This document shows, piece after piece, positions 1 through 10,200 of a DNA stretch of 54,368 nt. The position numbers were made by a program, and so were the translations under genes. Where the stretch lies: NCBI GenBank assembly GCA_023416745.1, contig JAEZHF010000077.1, positions 1-54,368 of the forward strand, given 5' to 3'. Source of the stretch: Bacillota bacterium. Its GTDB lineage: Bacteria > Bacillota > Clostridia > Christensenellales > SZUA-584. The first letter of the stretch is position 1. The number at the start of each line of letters is the position of its first letter. Below the pieces are notes generated by a model. That model had not been told where the DNA came from and did no database searches. It saw only the letters and a program-made list of their open reading frames with translations.

Positions 1-311
1 TGGCTGACAGGCCTTGCCTGTTGGCTTAACTGGGATTCCCGTGCGGCTAAGATTTCCACAAGTCGTACACTTTCGGTCAATTCAGTTTACATTCACAATA
101 TCAAATGGTCAGTTGTGCGGTGTTGCCTTAGAATTACAGATACTAAAAACAGCAGCATGTGCCCTTAACATAGGCTGGCCGTCAATAAGAAAAGAGCCGC
201 CCGGAAATTAATCCGGTCGGCTCTTCCTTAAACCTTCACCTTTGATGCCTTGCCCGGCTGGCATAAGCCAGCGCTGATGCTCAACCCTGTTGCCCAAACA
301 ATGATGTCTGA
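1..311. other. Left-edge non-coding stretch
   Basis: I see no convincing protein gene here. The open frames present lack a ribosome binding site and resemble nothing I know. A short perfect inverted repeat (ACAGGC/GCCTGT) lies at about 7-22, and a strong hairpin lies at 190-226 (listed separately). The stretch from about 230 to 311 lies between the tRNA-Leu gene and that hairpin on the minus strand, so it may be the trailer of the tRNA transcript or part of an unrecognised small RNA. I could not match it to SRP RNA, tmRNA, RNase P RNA or 6S RNA. Confidence 0.4.
190..226 (-). terminator. Probable terminator downstream of tRNA-Leu
   Basis: The stem is AAGAGCCG pairing with CGGCTCTT, extended by an inner CCGG/CCGG pair. 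On the minus strand it is followed by a T-rich run (TTTTCTTATT). It sits about 85 bases beyond the tRNA 3' end, so it fits as the end of that transcript. The plus-strand reading has only a weak T run. Confidence 0.55.
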
Positions 312-398
312 TGGTGCCGGTGGTCGGACTCGAACCGACACGGTATCGCTACCAACGGATTTTGAGTCCGTCACGTCTGCCAATTCCATCACACCGGC
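312..398 (-). tRNA. tRNA-Leu (anticodon CAA)
   Basis: Read on the minus strand the 87 bases fold as a class II tRNA. The acceptor stem is GCCGGTG/CACCGGC, the discriminator is A, and the 3' CCA is encoded in the DNA. The anticodon arm is ACGGA-CTCAAAA-TCCGT, giving anticodon CAA, which reads UUG leucine codons. The T arm contains GGTTCGAGTCC, and a long variable arm follows the anticodon arm, as expected for leucine tRNAs. The gene is isolated from other tRNAs. Confidence 0.95.
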
Positions 399-774
399 AT
401 TTTTAACTCTGTTAATATAGCATATCGTTACATATGCGTCAAGCTAAAACGACAGGCTCGCGTGCATCGTGAGGCACATGAAAACTAGCATAACCGAGCC
501 CGTTCTGCGCTAAAAAAATACGGCAAACGATGGGAAGATGTTTGCCGAAAAAAGGGAGATGTGTCCATTTGCGCAGCGTTCAAACAAACCACAAAACACA
601 AATGTACATTCGAAATTATACCACAACTGTTCCAGCTTTCCAAGTTAAAAACTAAACAAATATTATGACAATATTCGAAAAGGTATGACAAAAGAATGCG
701 CATGGTTCGCCAATTATTTCAAGCCGAGCCGCGTATACTAATATTTAATCGAAAAGAGAAGGGAATGGCACAAG
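399..774. other. Intergenic region between tRNA-Leu and the diguanylate cyclase gene
   Basis: This stretch of about 375 bases is A/T-richer than its surroundings. It holds a minus-strand terminator-like hairpin at 511-547 and a possible -10 element (TATACT, 734-739) ahead of the gene starting at 775. A 72-codon minus-strand open frame crosses the hairpin and has no recognisable features, so I do not call it. I searched by eye for a cyclic-di-GMP riboswitch because the next gene makes that messenger, and did not find the conserved elements. Confidence 0.4.
511..547 (-). terminator. Minus-strand terminator-like hairpin
   Basis: CGGCAAAC (521-528) pairs with GTTTGCCG (540-547). On the minus strand the stem is followed by TATTTTTTTAG. 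No minus-strand gene is visible immediately upstream of it, so it either ends a small unrecognised transcript or blocks antisense transcription. Confidence 0.5.
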
Positions 775-2280
775 ATGGACGAAGCGCAATTCGGTAAAAT
801 GCTTGATGTGTGGCCCATCCCCGCGGTTTTGATTGATCCCAGGGCGGGATACTTAATTGAAGTCAACAGAATGGCGGCTCAGGCAGGCTTTCAAACGGAT
901 ACGGGGCTGGCGGATCTGCTTGTGCCGCGCGAGGAGGCTAAGGCGTGGCTGTCTGTGCGTGATCAGCCGGCTGTACTGCAATCCGGACTTGTGCTGCAGG
1001 GGCGAGTGTTGCGGGCGGCGGCATCCGTGAGCCTTGTCAGCCTGGATGGAAGAGATGCACTGCTGGCCGTGTTTACCGAGATGAAGGAGCCGGGGGAGAC
1101 TGAAGACAGCTCTGCGGTGGCCGCGCTGTGCGAGATATTCGCGAACGGTCAGAAGAACGCACTGCAAGCCTTCCTGCAATCCTCCGCGATGACGCTGGGC
1201 GCTTTTTGCGCCGTCGTATACGAAAAGAGAAGAGAGCGCTATATCATCCGGGACGAGTGGCGCGGGCGGCGCACCGTCAGCGTGTCGATTCTCAGCGCGG
1301 ATTTTGACATTCATCCCGACCAGGAGATGGCGCGCGTCGGACAGCTCAAGCGCGCAGCCGGGATGGGTTACGCGCCGTTTATCAAGATGCATGGCACGCA
1401 CGGCGTGCTGATCTACTTTTTTGATTATGCTGTGGAACAGCCGATGCAGCCGCGCATTGAGCGGTTCGCCCGTCTGCTGCGCGCGCTTTCGCCCGATATA
1501 CTCAGACACGGCAGCGTCGCTATCATACGGCAGGGACTCGATGCATTGCAGCAGGGCATCGCGATATGGGACAAGTCCAACAGAAAGCTGATATATGAAA
1601 ACAAGGCCTACCACGCGCTGTTCGGCGGCACCGTGCCCTTTTCGGACGGGCGGCGGGGTATCGCGCCGGACAGTCACACAGACGCTGCGGGACGGCATTA
1701 CAGTCTGTCGCACGCTGTTGGCCGCCTCGGCAGCCAGCGACTGGTGACCACACTGGCAACCGATGTGACGCGCTACAAGCTGGCAGAGCACAAGCTGGCG
1801 ATGACGGCCAAGACGGACCCTCTCACGGGGCTTTTCAACCGGAGAGCCGGTCTGGAGATACTGGAGGAGGTCTACGAACGGAGCCGGAAATCCGGACAGC
1901 CGCTGACGGTGGGTTTTGCCGATATCGACGGGCTCAAGGCCGTCAACGACAATTACGGGCACGGCGCGGGCGACTCGATGATACGCTCGGTGGCGGAGAT
2001 GCTCAAAAAGCATGTGGGCAAAGAAGGGACGGTGTGCCGCCTCGGGGGGGACGAGTTTGTGCTGATACTGCCGGGTATGAATCAGGTGCAGGCGATGCTG
2101 ATCGCGGAGGGGATAAAAAACGCGGTTGCCAAATGCTTCGTGGGCAACTCGCGCGGGATATCCATCAGCTTTGGCTTCAAGCAGGCGGAGTATACTCGGG
2201 AAGAGACGACCGCATCGCTGGTCAGCGTGGCGGATTCGGATATGTACAGGGACAAGCGGGATAACCGGACGGCGGATTAG
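775..2280 (+). CDS. PAS-GGDEF diguanylate cyclase
   Basis: This 501-residue cytosolic protein should condense two GTP into cyclic di-GMP. The C-terminal domain (about 340-500) carries the signature GGDEF at residues 424-428 in the context RLGGDEF, preceded by the DPLTGLFNRR motif typical of the family. The usual inhibitory RxxD site just upstream of GGDEF is not present: the corresponding residues read VGKE, so product feedback through that site is unlikely. The N-terminal part (about 10-70) and the segment at about 260-330 look like PAS-type sensor folds. No membrane segments or signal peptide are visible. The stop codon overlaps the stop of the convergent metF gene by four bases, leaving no room for a terminator between them. 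Function is confident; the input signal is unknown. Confidence 0.9.
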   Translation: MDEAQFGKMLDVWPIPAVLIDPRAGYLIEVNRMAAQAGFQTDTGLADLLVPREEAKAWLSVRDQPAVLQSGLVLQGRVLRAAASVSLVSLDGRDALLAVFTEMKEPGETEDSSAVAALCEIFANGQKNALQAFLQSSAMTLGAFCAVVYEKRRERYIIRDEWRGRRTVSVSILSADFDIHPDQEMARVGQLKRAAGMGYAPFIKMHGTHGVLIYFFDYAVEQPMQPRIERFARLLRALSPDILRHGSVAIIRQGLDALQQGIAIWDKSNRKLIYENKAYHALFGGTVPFSDGRRGIAPDSHTDAAGRHYSLSHAVGRLGSQRLVTTLATDVTRYKLAEHKLAMTAKTDPLTGLFNRRAGLEILEEVYERSRKSGQPLTVGFADIDGLKAVNDNYGHGAGDSMIRSVAEMLKKHVGKEGTVCRLGGDEFVLILPGMNQVQAMLIAEGIKNAVAKCFVGNSRGISISFGFKQAEYTREETTASLVSVADSDMYRDKRDNRTAD

Positions 2281-3137
2281 ACCAGGCCGCTGTGCGACAG
2301 TATCTGTTCGATCTCGTCCGCTTTGTTCATGGTATACAAATGAAATTTGTTGATGCTGTATTCCATCAGCAGACTGATCTGCCGGACCGCGTATTCGAGG
2401 CCGGCTTTTTTAAATTCCTCCGGCTTCTCGCCATACCGGCTGATGATCTTGCTGAGCGGCGCGGGTATGGAGCAAGCGGACAGCAGCGACATGCGGATGA
2501 TCTGCTTGGGGTTCAGTACCGGCATGATGCCTGTAACCACCGGCGTTTTAATGCCCGCTTTATCAAGCCTCTCGTAGAAATCCACGATGGCGCAGGTGTC
2601 AAAGCACAGCTGTGTGATGAAGAAGTCCGCGCCGAGCGACGCTTTGAGCTTCATGGATTCGATATCCCGGTTCAGCTCAGGGCTTTCCACGTGGGATTCG
2701 GGGTATGCGGCGGCGGCCACGGTGAAGCCCGGCCGCTTTTTGATTTCCGATATGAGGTCGCTGGCATAACGATAATGAGCGAAAGCCGTGTTGATATCCA
2801 TGCCTTCCGGTATATCGCCGCGCAGCGCCAGCACGTTTTTGATGCCCTTGCCTTCCAGCGTGTCCAGTATCGCTGAGATCGCGGACGTGTCGGAACCGAC
2901 GCAGGTCAGATGGGCGATGGCTTCAAGCCCCATCTTATCCACCTGAGAGACCACTTCCAGCGTACGCTCGCGGTTTCCGCCGCCCGCGCCGTAGGTGACG
3001 CTGACAAAAGCCGGACGACTGGCGGACAGCCTTTCAATGGCATCATAAACAGTGGACATGGGCATATCCTTTTTTGGCGGAAAGAACTCCAAAGAAAAGG
3101 CGCTTTGTTGGCTTGTCAGTTTTTCAACGATACCCAT
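2277..3137 (-). CDS. metF: Methylenetetrahydrofolate reductase
   Basis: This 286-residue flavoprotein reduces 5,10-methylenetetrahydrofolate to 5-methyltetrahydrofolate, the methyl donor of methionine synthase. The N-terminus shows the family signature SLEFFPPK followed by FVSVTYGAGGG. Length matches the usual bacterial MetF. An AGGAG ribosome binding site lies about nine bases before the ATG. The gene is divergent from the methionine synthase activation gene and metH, so the two arms of the remethylation pathway share a 125-base promoter region. No SAM riboswitch is visible in that short gap. In Clostridia, MetF may work with an electron-transfer partner; none is encoded next to it here. Confidence 0.92.
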   Translation of the reverse strand: MGIVEKLTSQQSAFSLEFFPPKKDMPMSTVYDAIERLSASRPAFVSVTYGAGGGNRERTLEVVSQVDKMGLEAIAHLTCVGSDTSAISAILDTLEGKGIKNVLALRGDIPEGMDINTAFAHYRYASDLISEIKKRPGFTVAAAAYPESHVESPELNRDIESMKLKASLGADFFITQLCFDTCAIVDFYERLDKAGIKTPVVTGIMPVLNPKQIIRMSLLSACSIPAPLSKIISRYGEKPEEFKKAGLEYAVRQISLLMEYSINKFHLYTMNKADEIEQILSHSGLV

Positions 3138-3262
3138 GGATTATCAGTCTCCTGTCTTTATGACACCATATTAATATTGACTATTTAACCATAACGCAGG
3201 GGTGTTTGCAAGTGGTTGAATAATGCCTGCAACTGGTGTATCATGTGTCAAGAGGTGTTTTC

Positions 3263-3862
3263 ATGGAGATTTTTCCGTACCTTCCTTTTGTGCCGGACAA
3301 AAAAACGGTGATGCGTCGGCTAGGTTCGCAAAAAGCGTCGTTTCCGGCAGATTTGGATAAAAACATCGACAAACTTATGAGGCAGGCGCAGTCGGCATTT
3401 GCCGCGCGGGGCAAGGCGGCGGTTTACCCGATCGGGCACAGGGACGAAGACTCGGTGACGCTGCAGGGTGTGCGGGTGGAATCGCCGATGCTGGCAAGGC
3501 TGCTGGCAGGCAGCAGCGCCGCTTATCTGATGTGTGCGTCAATACCGGCGCGCGATGTGGAGAAGATAAGCGCTGCCATGCAAAGCAGCGAGGGGCTCAA
3601 GGCCATCGTATTTGACGCGTATGCCTCCGAGTTTGTGGACGGCACACTGGACGTGATCATGGCGCGCAAGAACGAAGCGCTGCGGAGGACGGGGCAGAAG
3701 CTGACGAAACGGCGTTTCAGCGCCGGATACGGAGACTTGGGTCTGGCATACCAGAAGGTGTTTTACGACCTGCTGGATATGCGGACGCTGGAAGTGGATA
3801 TCAATGAGAACTATCTGCTGTCGCCGGAAAAATCGGTGATCGCGATAGCCGGAGTGGAATAG
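3263..3862 (+). CDS. Stand-alone methionine synthase reactivation-domain protein
   Basis: This 199-residue protein resembles the C-terminal activation domain of B12-dependent methionine synthase, which binds S-adenosylmethionine and remethylates oxidised cobalamin during reductive repair. The matching segment is at the C-terminus, with RRFSAGYGDLGL and then a Pro-Glu-Lys-Ser-Val motif (PEKSV) in the position of the family's SAM-binding strand. The ATG at 3263 is chosen because GAGGTG lies just before it; an upstream in-frame ATG at 3236 has no ribosome binding site. The next gene, metH, begins two bases after its stop and lacks this domain, so the two proteins together reconstitute a full-length enzyme. 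This split is known in Clostridia. The first half of the protein is poorly conserved to my eye. Confidence 0.82.
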   Translation: MEIFPYLPFVPDKKTVMRRLGSQKASFPADLDKNIDKLMRQAQSAFAARGKAAVYPIGHRDEDSVTLQGVRVESPMLARLLAGSSAAYLMCASIPARDVEKISAAMQSSEGLKAIVFDAYASEFVDGTLDVIMARKNEALRRTGQKLTKRRFSAGYGDLGLAYQKVFYDLLDMRTLEVDINENYLLSPEKSVIAIAGVE

Positions 3863-3864
3863 AT

Positions 3865-6237
3865 TTGAAGACGATAGACGGGCTGGGTTTTCTGGACTAT
3901 TTAAAAAATCGTATCATGGTGCTGGACGGCGCGACCGGCACATATCTGCAACAGAACGGCATGGAGCCGGGCATCTGCCCCGAGCTTTTCGCGCTGCAGC
4001 ATCCGGATATATTGGCGGAGGTGCAGCGGCGGTATATCGACGCGGGTGCACGGGCGGTTTTTACGTTTACGATTGGCGCAAACGCGCACAAGCTGAGCGA
4101 GTTCTCGCTGGAGGATCAGGTCAGGCACTTCAACGCCGAACTGGCCGCGCTGTCGGTGAAGGCCGCAGGCGGGCGCGCGTTTGTGGGCGGGGACGTCAGC
4201 TCCACCGGCTCTTTTTTAGCGCCGCTGGGCGACCTTGAGTTCGAGCAGGTCGTGGACATCTACAGGCAGCAGATACTGGCGCTGGCGAAAGGCGGCGTGG
4301 ATTTCATCGTCATCGAGACGATGATCGACATACAGGAGACGCGCGCGGCGGTGATCGCGGCCAAGGAGTGCTGTAACCTGCCGGTTGTGGCGAGCATGAC
4401 GTTCGACGAGCACGGGCGCACGCTGACGGGCACCAGCCCCGCGGCAGCTGCGATGACATTGATTTCAGCCGGGGCTGACGCAATTGGCCTTAACTGCTCG
4501 ACCGGCCCGGCAGAGATGCTGCCGTTGGTGGCGGCGATGAAGGCGGTGGCCAGCGTGCCGCTGCTGGTGAAGCCCAACGCGGGCATGCCGCGTATCGTAA
4601 ACGGGCAGACGCAGTTCGATATGTCGTGCGAACAGTTCAGGAGCTTTGTGAAGCCGCTCTGCGAAGCGGGTGCCAACATGATCGGCGGCTGCTGCGGTAC
4701 CGACCCGCAGTTCATTCAGGCTATCAATGAAGAGATCGCCGGATTGCCCCCCTCACAGTGGCTTAATGAGATGCCCGCGGCGCTGACCTCCGTGTCCGAC
4801 GAGGTGTATATCGGCAAGCAGTTTGCCGTGATCGGGGAGCGCATCAACCCCACAGGCAAGCCCAAGCTCAAGGAAGCGCTGCGCGAGCAGAACTTCTACG
4901 AGGTGCTGGACATGGCGCTTCAGCAGAAGGACAATGGTGCGCACATACTGGACGTGAACGTGGGGCTGCCCGGAACGGACGAGATGACTCTCATGAAGGG
5001 CGCGCTGGAGACGCTGTCCGTGCGGGCCAAGTTGCCCCTTTGTATCGACTCCTCCAATATTGATGTGATCGAACAGGCGCTGCGCGTCTATCCGGGGCGC
5101 GCGCTGGTCAATTCCATGTCCACCAAGGCCGAGCATTTATCATCGCTGCTGCCGCTGATCGCGCGGTATCAGCCGATGTTCATACTGCTGCCCATCGGCG
5201 ATGCGGGCATACCGCAGACCGCTGAGGGGCGCATCGACGAGATCAAAACGGCTTATGAAGTGATCAACGCCGCGGGAATTGGGAAGGACAGCATACTGGT
5301 GGACGGACTGGTCATGACGGTATCATCGGACCCCAAGGCCGCCAAGGAGACGCTCAAGGTCGTCAAATGGTGCAGCGCCAACGGTTTCCATACTGTGCTG
5401 GGTATATCCAACGGCTCGTTCGGTTTGCCGGAGCGCCGGTATATCAACGCGGCGTATCTGGTGATGGCGATGGGTTTCGGCCTGTCCGCCGCCATCATGA
5501 ACCCCAGCGATACGCTGATGATGGACCTGTATCACGCGGCACAGGCGCTCACCGAGCGTGATAACAACTTTGAACAGTACCTCAAGCGCTTCGCCAACGT
5601 GCAGACGCCGGAGGAAGAAGCCAAGAGCATCGAGGACGCCATATTGACGGGCAAGAAGAACACCATCATCCAGCTGATCGATGCGGAGATTGCGGGCGGC
5701 GCTGTGCCCGAAACCATCATCAACGACATGATCATACCCGCGCTGCGCCGGGTGGGAGACCTGTACGAACAACGCGTCTATTATCTGCCGCAGCTCATAT
5801 ACAGCGCCGAAGCGGCGCATGCGGCGTTCGGCTATCTGGAGAAGCATTTCATGCCGGCGGCCGCTGCGGCCAAAAAGAAGGTCGTGATGGCGACGGTGAA
5901 GGGCGACATCCATGACATCGGCAAAAACCTGGTCGCCATGCTGCTCAAAAACCACGGGTTTGCGGTGATCGACCTCGGCAAGGACGTGCCCGCGCAGACC
6001 ATCGTGGATACGGCGGTCCAAGAGGACGCTGACATCATTGGCCTCTCCGCACTGATCACCACGACGGCTCGCGAGATGGAAAAGGTGGTGCTGCTCGTCC
6101 GCGAGGCCGGAATCCGGGCCAAGGTGATGGTGGGCGGCGCCGTGATTACAGAAGATTATGCCAGGAGCATCGGCGCGGACGCCTACGCCCCCGACGCAGC
6201 GGGCGCGGTGAAAGCGGCGGCAGCGCTTCTGGAATAA
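3865..6237 (+). CDS. metH: Cobalamin-dependent methionine synthase lacking the reactivation domain
   Basis: This 790-residue enzyme transfers the methyl group of methyltetrahydrofolate to homocysteine through cobalamin. Domain order is homocysteine-binding barrel (about 1-295, zinc ligands around IGLNCSTGP and GGCCGTDP), pterin-binding barrel (about 320-570, starting near VIGERINPTGK), B12 cap (about 590-665) and B12-binding Rossmann domain (about 670-790). The cobalt-ligating motif DIHDIG is intact, with His683 as the axial ligand. E. coli MetH is about 1,230 residues; the missing part is the activation domain, supplied by the preceding gene. Translation starts at TTG (3865), about seven bases after a GGAGTGG site lying in the end of the upstream gene, implying translational coupling. 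Confidence 0.93.
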   Translation: MKTIDGLGFLDYLKNRIMVLDGATGTYLQQNGMEPGICPELFALQHPDILAEVQRRYIDAGARAVFTFTIGANAHKLSEFSLEDQVRHFNAELAALSVKAAGGRAFVGGDVSSTGSFLAPLGDLEFEQVVDIYRQQILALAKGGVDFIVIETMIDIQETRAAVIAAKECCNLPVVASMTFDEHGRTLTGTSPAAAAMTLISAGADAIGLNCSTGPAEMLPLVAAMKAVASVPLLVKPNAGMPRIVNGQTQFDMSCEQFRSFVKPLCEAGANMIGGCCGTDPQFIQAINEEIAGLPPSQWLNEMPAALTSVSDEVYIGKQFAVIGERINPTGKPKLKEALREQNFYEVLDMALQQKDNGAHILDVNVGLPGTDEMTLMKGALETLSVRAKLPLCIDSSNIDVIEQALRVYPGRALVNSMSTKAEHLSSLLPLIARYQPMFILLPIGDAGIPQTAEGRIDEIKTAYEVINAAGIGKDSILVDGLVMTVSSDPKAAKETLKVVKWCSANGFHTVLGISNGSFGLPERRYINAAYLVMAMGFGLSAAIMNPSDTLMMDLYHAAQALTERDNNFEQYLKRFANVQTPEEEAKSIEDAILTGKKNTIIQLIDAEIAGGAVPETIINDMIIPALRRVGDLYEQRVYYLPQLIYSAEAAHAAFGYLEKHFMPAAAAAKKKVVMATVKGDIHDIGKNLVAMLLKNHGFAVIDLGKDVPAQTIVDTAVQEDADIIGLSALITTTAREMEKVVLLVREAGIRAKVMVGGAVITEDYARSIGADAYAPDAAGAVKAAAALLE

Positions 6238-6259
6238 AATATTTTATTATGGAGACGAA

Positions 6260-6988
6260 ATGAATATCCAAATTGACACCCATACCCATACGGTGCTCTC
6301 CGGCCATGCCCATTCCACGCTGCTGGAAAACGCGGCGGCAGCGGCCAGGATCGGACTGAAGGGTTTCGTGGTGACGGACCACGGCCCGGCAATTCCGGCA
6401 GCACCGCCGGATTTTAACCTCGCCACACTGGAATATCTGCCCGATGTGATTGAAGGCGTGCGCGTCTATCACGGCGTGGAGGCCAATATCATCGATTTCG
6501 AAGGCAATATCGACTTGCGCGAGAAATACGTCAAGCTGGTGGATTTCACGATCGCGGGCCTGCATGAGGTGGTCATCCGCACCGGCGGCCAGAAGAAGGA
6601 CACTGAAGCGGTGCTGGGCGCGCTGAACAACAAGTATGTCGATATGATCTCACACCCTGACAACCCGTCCTACTCGCTGGATTATGAAGCGGTGGTGAAG
6701 GAGGCCGCCCGCCTCGGCAAGCTGCTGGAGGTCAACGACCATTCGTTTGAATACCGCAAGGGCGGCATCGAGAAGGCGATGATTTATCTGCCCATGTGCA
6801 AACGCTGCGGCGTGCGCGTGGCGGTGTCCAGCGACGCGCATTCTGCGTTTGGTATGGGCCAGTTCGGTGTGGCGCTTCGGGTGCTGGAGCAGATTAATTT
6901 CCCTGAGGAAATGGTCGTCAATGCCACGCAGGAAAGCTTTGAAGCCTACCTGAAGGAGAGGGTCAGCCGAAGAGAATGCTGCGCCTGA
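6260..6988 (+). CDS. PHP-domain phosphoesterase, YcdX-like
   Basis: This 242-residue protein belongs to the PHP family of metal-dependent phosphoesterases. The N-terminus gives the first metal motif DTHTHT, followed by VVTDHGP, then ISHPDNP in the middle and SSDAHS near the C-terminus, the four blocks that hold a trinuclear metal centre. A GGAGACGAA site precedes the ATG. It starts 22 bases after metH, so it is probably cotranscribed with it. The substrate is unknown; relatives hydrolyse phosphate monoesters or histidinol phosphate, and the length fits YcdX better than HisK. A terminator follows at 7019-7057. Confidence 0.85.
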   Translation: MNIQIDTHTHTVLSGHAHSTLLENAAAAARIGLKGFVVTDHGPAIPAAPPDFNLATLEYLPDVIEGVRVYHGVEANIIDFEGNIDLREKYVKLVDFTIAGLHEVVIRTGGQKKDTEAVLGALNNKYVDMISHPDNPSYSLDYEAVVKEAARLGKLLEVNDHSFEYRKGGIEKAMIYLPMCKRCGVRVAVSSDAHSAFGMGQFGVALRVLEQINFPEEMVVNATQESFEAYLKERVSRRECCA

Positions 6989-7018
6989 CAGCTTGGCGCT
7001 GCATAATTGCAAACACAA

Positions 7019-7057
7019 ACTGCGGTTCCTCGGCAGCCCTGATGAGCCGCACTTTTT
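7019..7057 (+). terminator. Terminator after the metH-PHP operon
   Basis: An interrupted stem TGCGG-TC pairs with GA-CCGCA across a loop of about 15 bases and is followed by CTTTTTT. It lies 30 bases after the PHP gene stop, separating the one-carbon operon from the next one. Confidence 0.65.
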
Positions 7058-7206
7058 TAAGGCGCGGTTCCGGGTCTGTTTTACCAAGCTTGCTTTGACC
7101 GGGCCCGGAAAACCATGCTACCCATCCACCGGCATTTATGATACTATATAGGCATTATTTCATTGTTTTCTGGAATCATACATATTTATTCGGAGGGCCT
7201 GTTCTC

Positions 7207-10200
7207 ATGGATATGATCTTTGAAAAGCTGGGCGCGCTGAAGGAAGAGCGTTCGATGAAGAACCTTTTTTCCATCATATGCAGCCATGGCGACGCTGTTG
7301 CGGCGGAGTATCTGGATGAGGGTTCGATCAGAAAGCTGACGTATGCGGACTATGAGCGTATATCGGTGGCTGCTGCCGGCAAGCTTGTGCAGCTGATGGA
7401 CGGAACGGAAAAGAATACGTTCGTGGCGCTGCGCTTTGCCAACAATCCTTTATGGCCCGCGGCGTTCTGGGCGGTCATCATGGCGGGTTACCGCCCGCTG
7501 CTGGTGGACGCGAACGCGGACGACGCGGCGGTGATGCACATACTCCGTCAGGCAGGCTCGCGCACCATTGTCACGGACACCCCCGTGGGCGTGGGCGGCG
7601 TCATGGCCATCAAACCGGATGATTTTGTGGACATGCACGCCGATGACACACCGTATATGCCGGTGTTCTCCGACGCCATCGCGCTGTGCACATCGGGCAC
7701 CACGGCGACGCCCAAGGTCTACGTCTACAACGAGCAGGCCGTGTGCGACCAGGTGCTGCTGGCCGAGTACATCTATAAAAACAACAAGGAAATCATCCAC
7801 AACGGACCCATCAAACAGCTGGCCTTTTTGCCGTTCCATCACATATTCGGGCTGATGGCCGTGTACATGTGGTATACGTTCTTCGGAAAAACCATCGTCT
7901 ACATCAAAAACCGCACGGCGGACGTGATACTGGATGCGTGCAAGAAGCACAAGGTAACACACATCTACGCCGTGCCGCTGCTGTGGAACAACGTCGCCAA
8001 GGGCATATTGCGCAAGGCGAAGCTGAAGGGCGAGGAGACGTATGACAAGCTGATGAACGCGAGCGACATCAGCATCAAGCTGCAGCGGCGGCTGGGCAAA
8101 ACGGGTCGCAGGCTGGTCTCCAAGCTGTTCTTCAAGGACCTGCAGCAAAGGCTGGTGGGCGATAGCATACAGTTCATGATCAGCGGCGGCGGGCATATAC
8201 AGCCTGAAACGCTCAAGATCATCAACTCCATCGGCTATCCGCTCGTGTCCGGCTTTGGTATGACGGAGACGGGCATCGATTCGGTGGAATTGTCGAACAG
8301 CATCGACAGGAAGCTGGATGCCAGCGTGGGCAAGCCGTTTGAGCCGATGGAGTACCGCATCGTGTATGAAAAGCCGGGCGACAGGACGGGTGAGCTGCAG
8401 ATACGCGGCGAAGCCATCCATTCGGGCCGCATGGTGGACGGCGTGTACATCGCGCGGGAGGAAGGCTGGTTTGCCTCCGGCGACATCGTACGCGAGGTGG
8501 ACGGGCGTTATTACATTGAAGGCCGCTTAAAGGACGTCATTGTGGGCGAGTCGGGCGAAAATGTGTACCCTGACGAGCTGGAAGACAGCTTCTCGGAGCT
8601 GCCGCACACGGAGCACATCTGCGTGACAGGTGTCGCGACGAAGGGTGTGTACGACGACACGATGCTGGTGGTGTATATGGGTGAGGACACCGGCGACGCG
8701 CATAAAGCCGCCGAGCTGGTGGCGGAGATCGCGCGAATCAACGGACTGCTGCCCATATATAAAAAGATCAAACGCGCCTGTATTTCTCTGGACCCGCTTC
8801 CGCTGGCCAACGGCATCAAGGTGCGCCGCCAAAAGGTCAAGGAAACGCTGGAGCGCGGGCAGGGCCGTTTCGAGGAGATTGACATACGGGGCCGCGTGAT
8901 CAAACATGTCGCGGCTAAGCCCCAGCAATCGGCTAAAACAAACGGCGCGGCCTACGACAGCACCGAATACAAGAGCATTGTGGAAAAGGTGCGGCAGATG
9001 TTCGCGGATGTGCTGGGGATGGAGCCATCCTCCATCAAGGATACCGACCACTTTGTGGATGACCTCGGCGGAGACAGCCTGTCCAGCCTCGGCGTGTTTT
9101 CCAAGGCAGAGGAGATGTACGACGTCATCATTCCGGATACCGAGTATTTCACCTGCGCGACGGTGGAGGATCTGTCAAAACTGCTGTACAGGAAACTCAA
9201 CAACATTGAGGATAACCGCGAGGAGATAAGGCCCCGGGAGGTGCGCCCGATCACCGACTTTAAGTCGTCGCGGGAATACGAGGAATACGCACGCCGGCGC
9301 ATCGGCCTGCAGGATGCGGGCATTAAGGATCCGTACTTCGTGGCGCATGACTCGGTGCTGCGTGACACCTCCGTCGTGGCCGGCCGGGAGATCATCAATC
9401 TCGCGTCGTACAACTACGTCGGTATGTCGGGGCATCCCAGAACGTCCGCTGCCGCCAAGGAAGCGATAGACAAATACGGCACATCAGCGTCCGGCTCGCG
9501 GCTGATCGCGGGGGAGAAAACGCTGTACCGTGAATTGGAGCGGGCCATTGCGAAGTGGAAACACACGGACGACGCGCTCGTGCTGGTGGGCGGGCATTCC
9601 ACCAACGTGACGTTCGTGGGTAACTTCTGCAATGAGCACGATCTGATACTCTATGACGCGCTGTCGCACAACTCCATCACGCAAGGCTGTCAGCTGTCCA
9701 AAAGTGACACCAAGGTGTTCCCGCACAACGATATCGACGCGCTGGAGCATCTATTGAAAGCGGCGCGGGACAAATACGAGAAGATACTCATCGTCGTCGA
9801 GGGTGTGTATTCGATGGACGGGGATATCGCGCCCATACCCGAATTTGTGGCGCTTAAGAAGAAATACGGCGCGTTCCTGATGGTGGACGAGGCGCATTCC
9901 AGCTGCGTGATCGGCAAAAACGGCGGCGGCGTGGACGACTGTTTCAATCTGCTGCCGGGCGATGTGGATATCAAGATGGGTACGCTGTCCAAGGGCCTCG
10001 GCACCTGCGGCGGCTACATAGCGGGGGAACAGGCGCTGATCGACCTTATGCGCTATTCGCTGCCCGGCTTTATGTTCTCGGTGGGCATCAGCCCGCCGCT
10101 GGCCGCCGCGGCGCTGGAGGGGGTCAGGATCATGATGGAAGGCAACCCTAAAGTGGCCGCGCTGCACGCCAATATCAAATATTTCGTGGAGGGCGCTCAG

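Noticed and set aside
485..703. 72-codon minus-strand open frame ahead of the diguanylate cyclase gene
   Set aside because: It crosses a terminator-like hairpin, has no site and no family resemblance.
548..774. Cyclic-di-GMP riboswitch upstream of the diguanylate cyclase gene
   Set aside because: I did not find the conserved GNRA loop/receptor and GGGxCGCAAAGCC-type elements of the class.
853..2013. 386-codon open frame on the minus strand across the diguanylate cyclase gene
   Set aside because: It has no ribosome binding site or recognisable protein character and lies inside a clear GGDEF gene. GC-rich genes create long antisense open frames.
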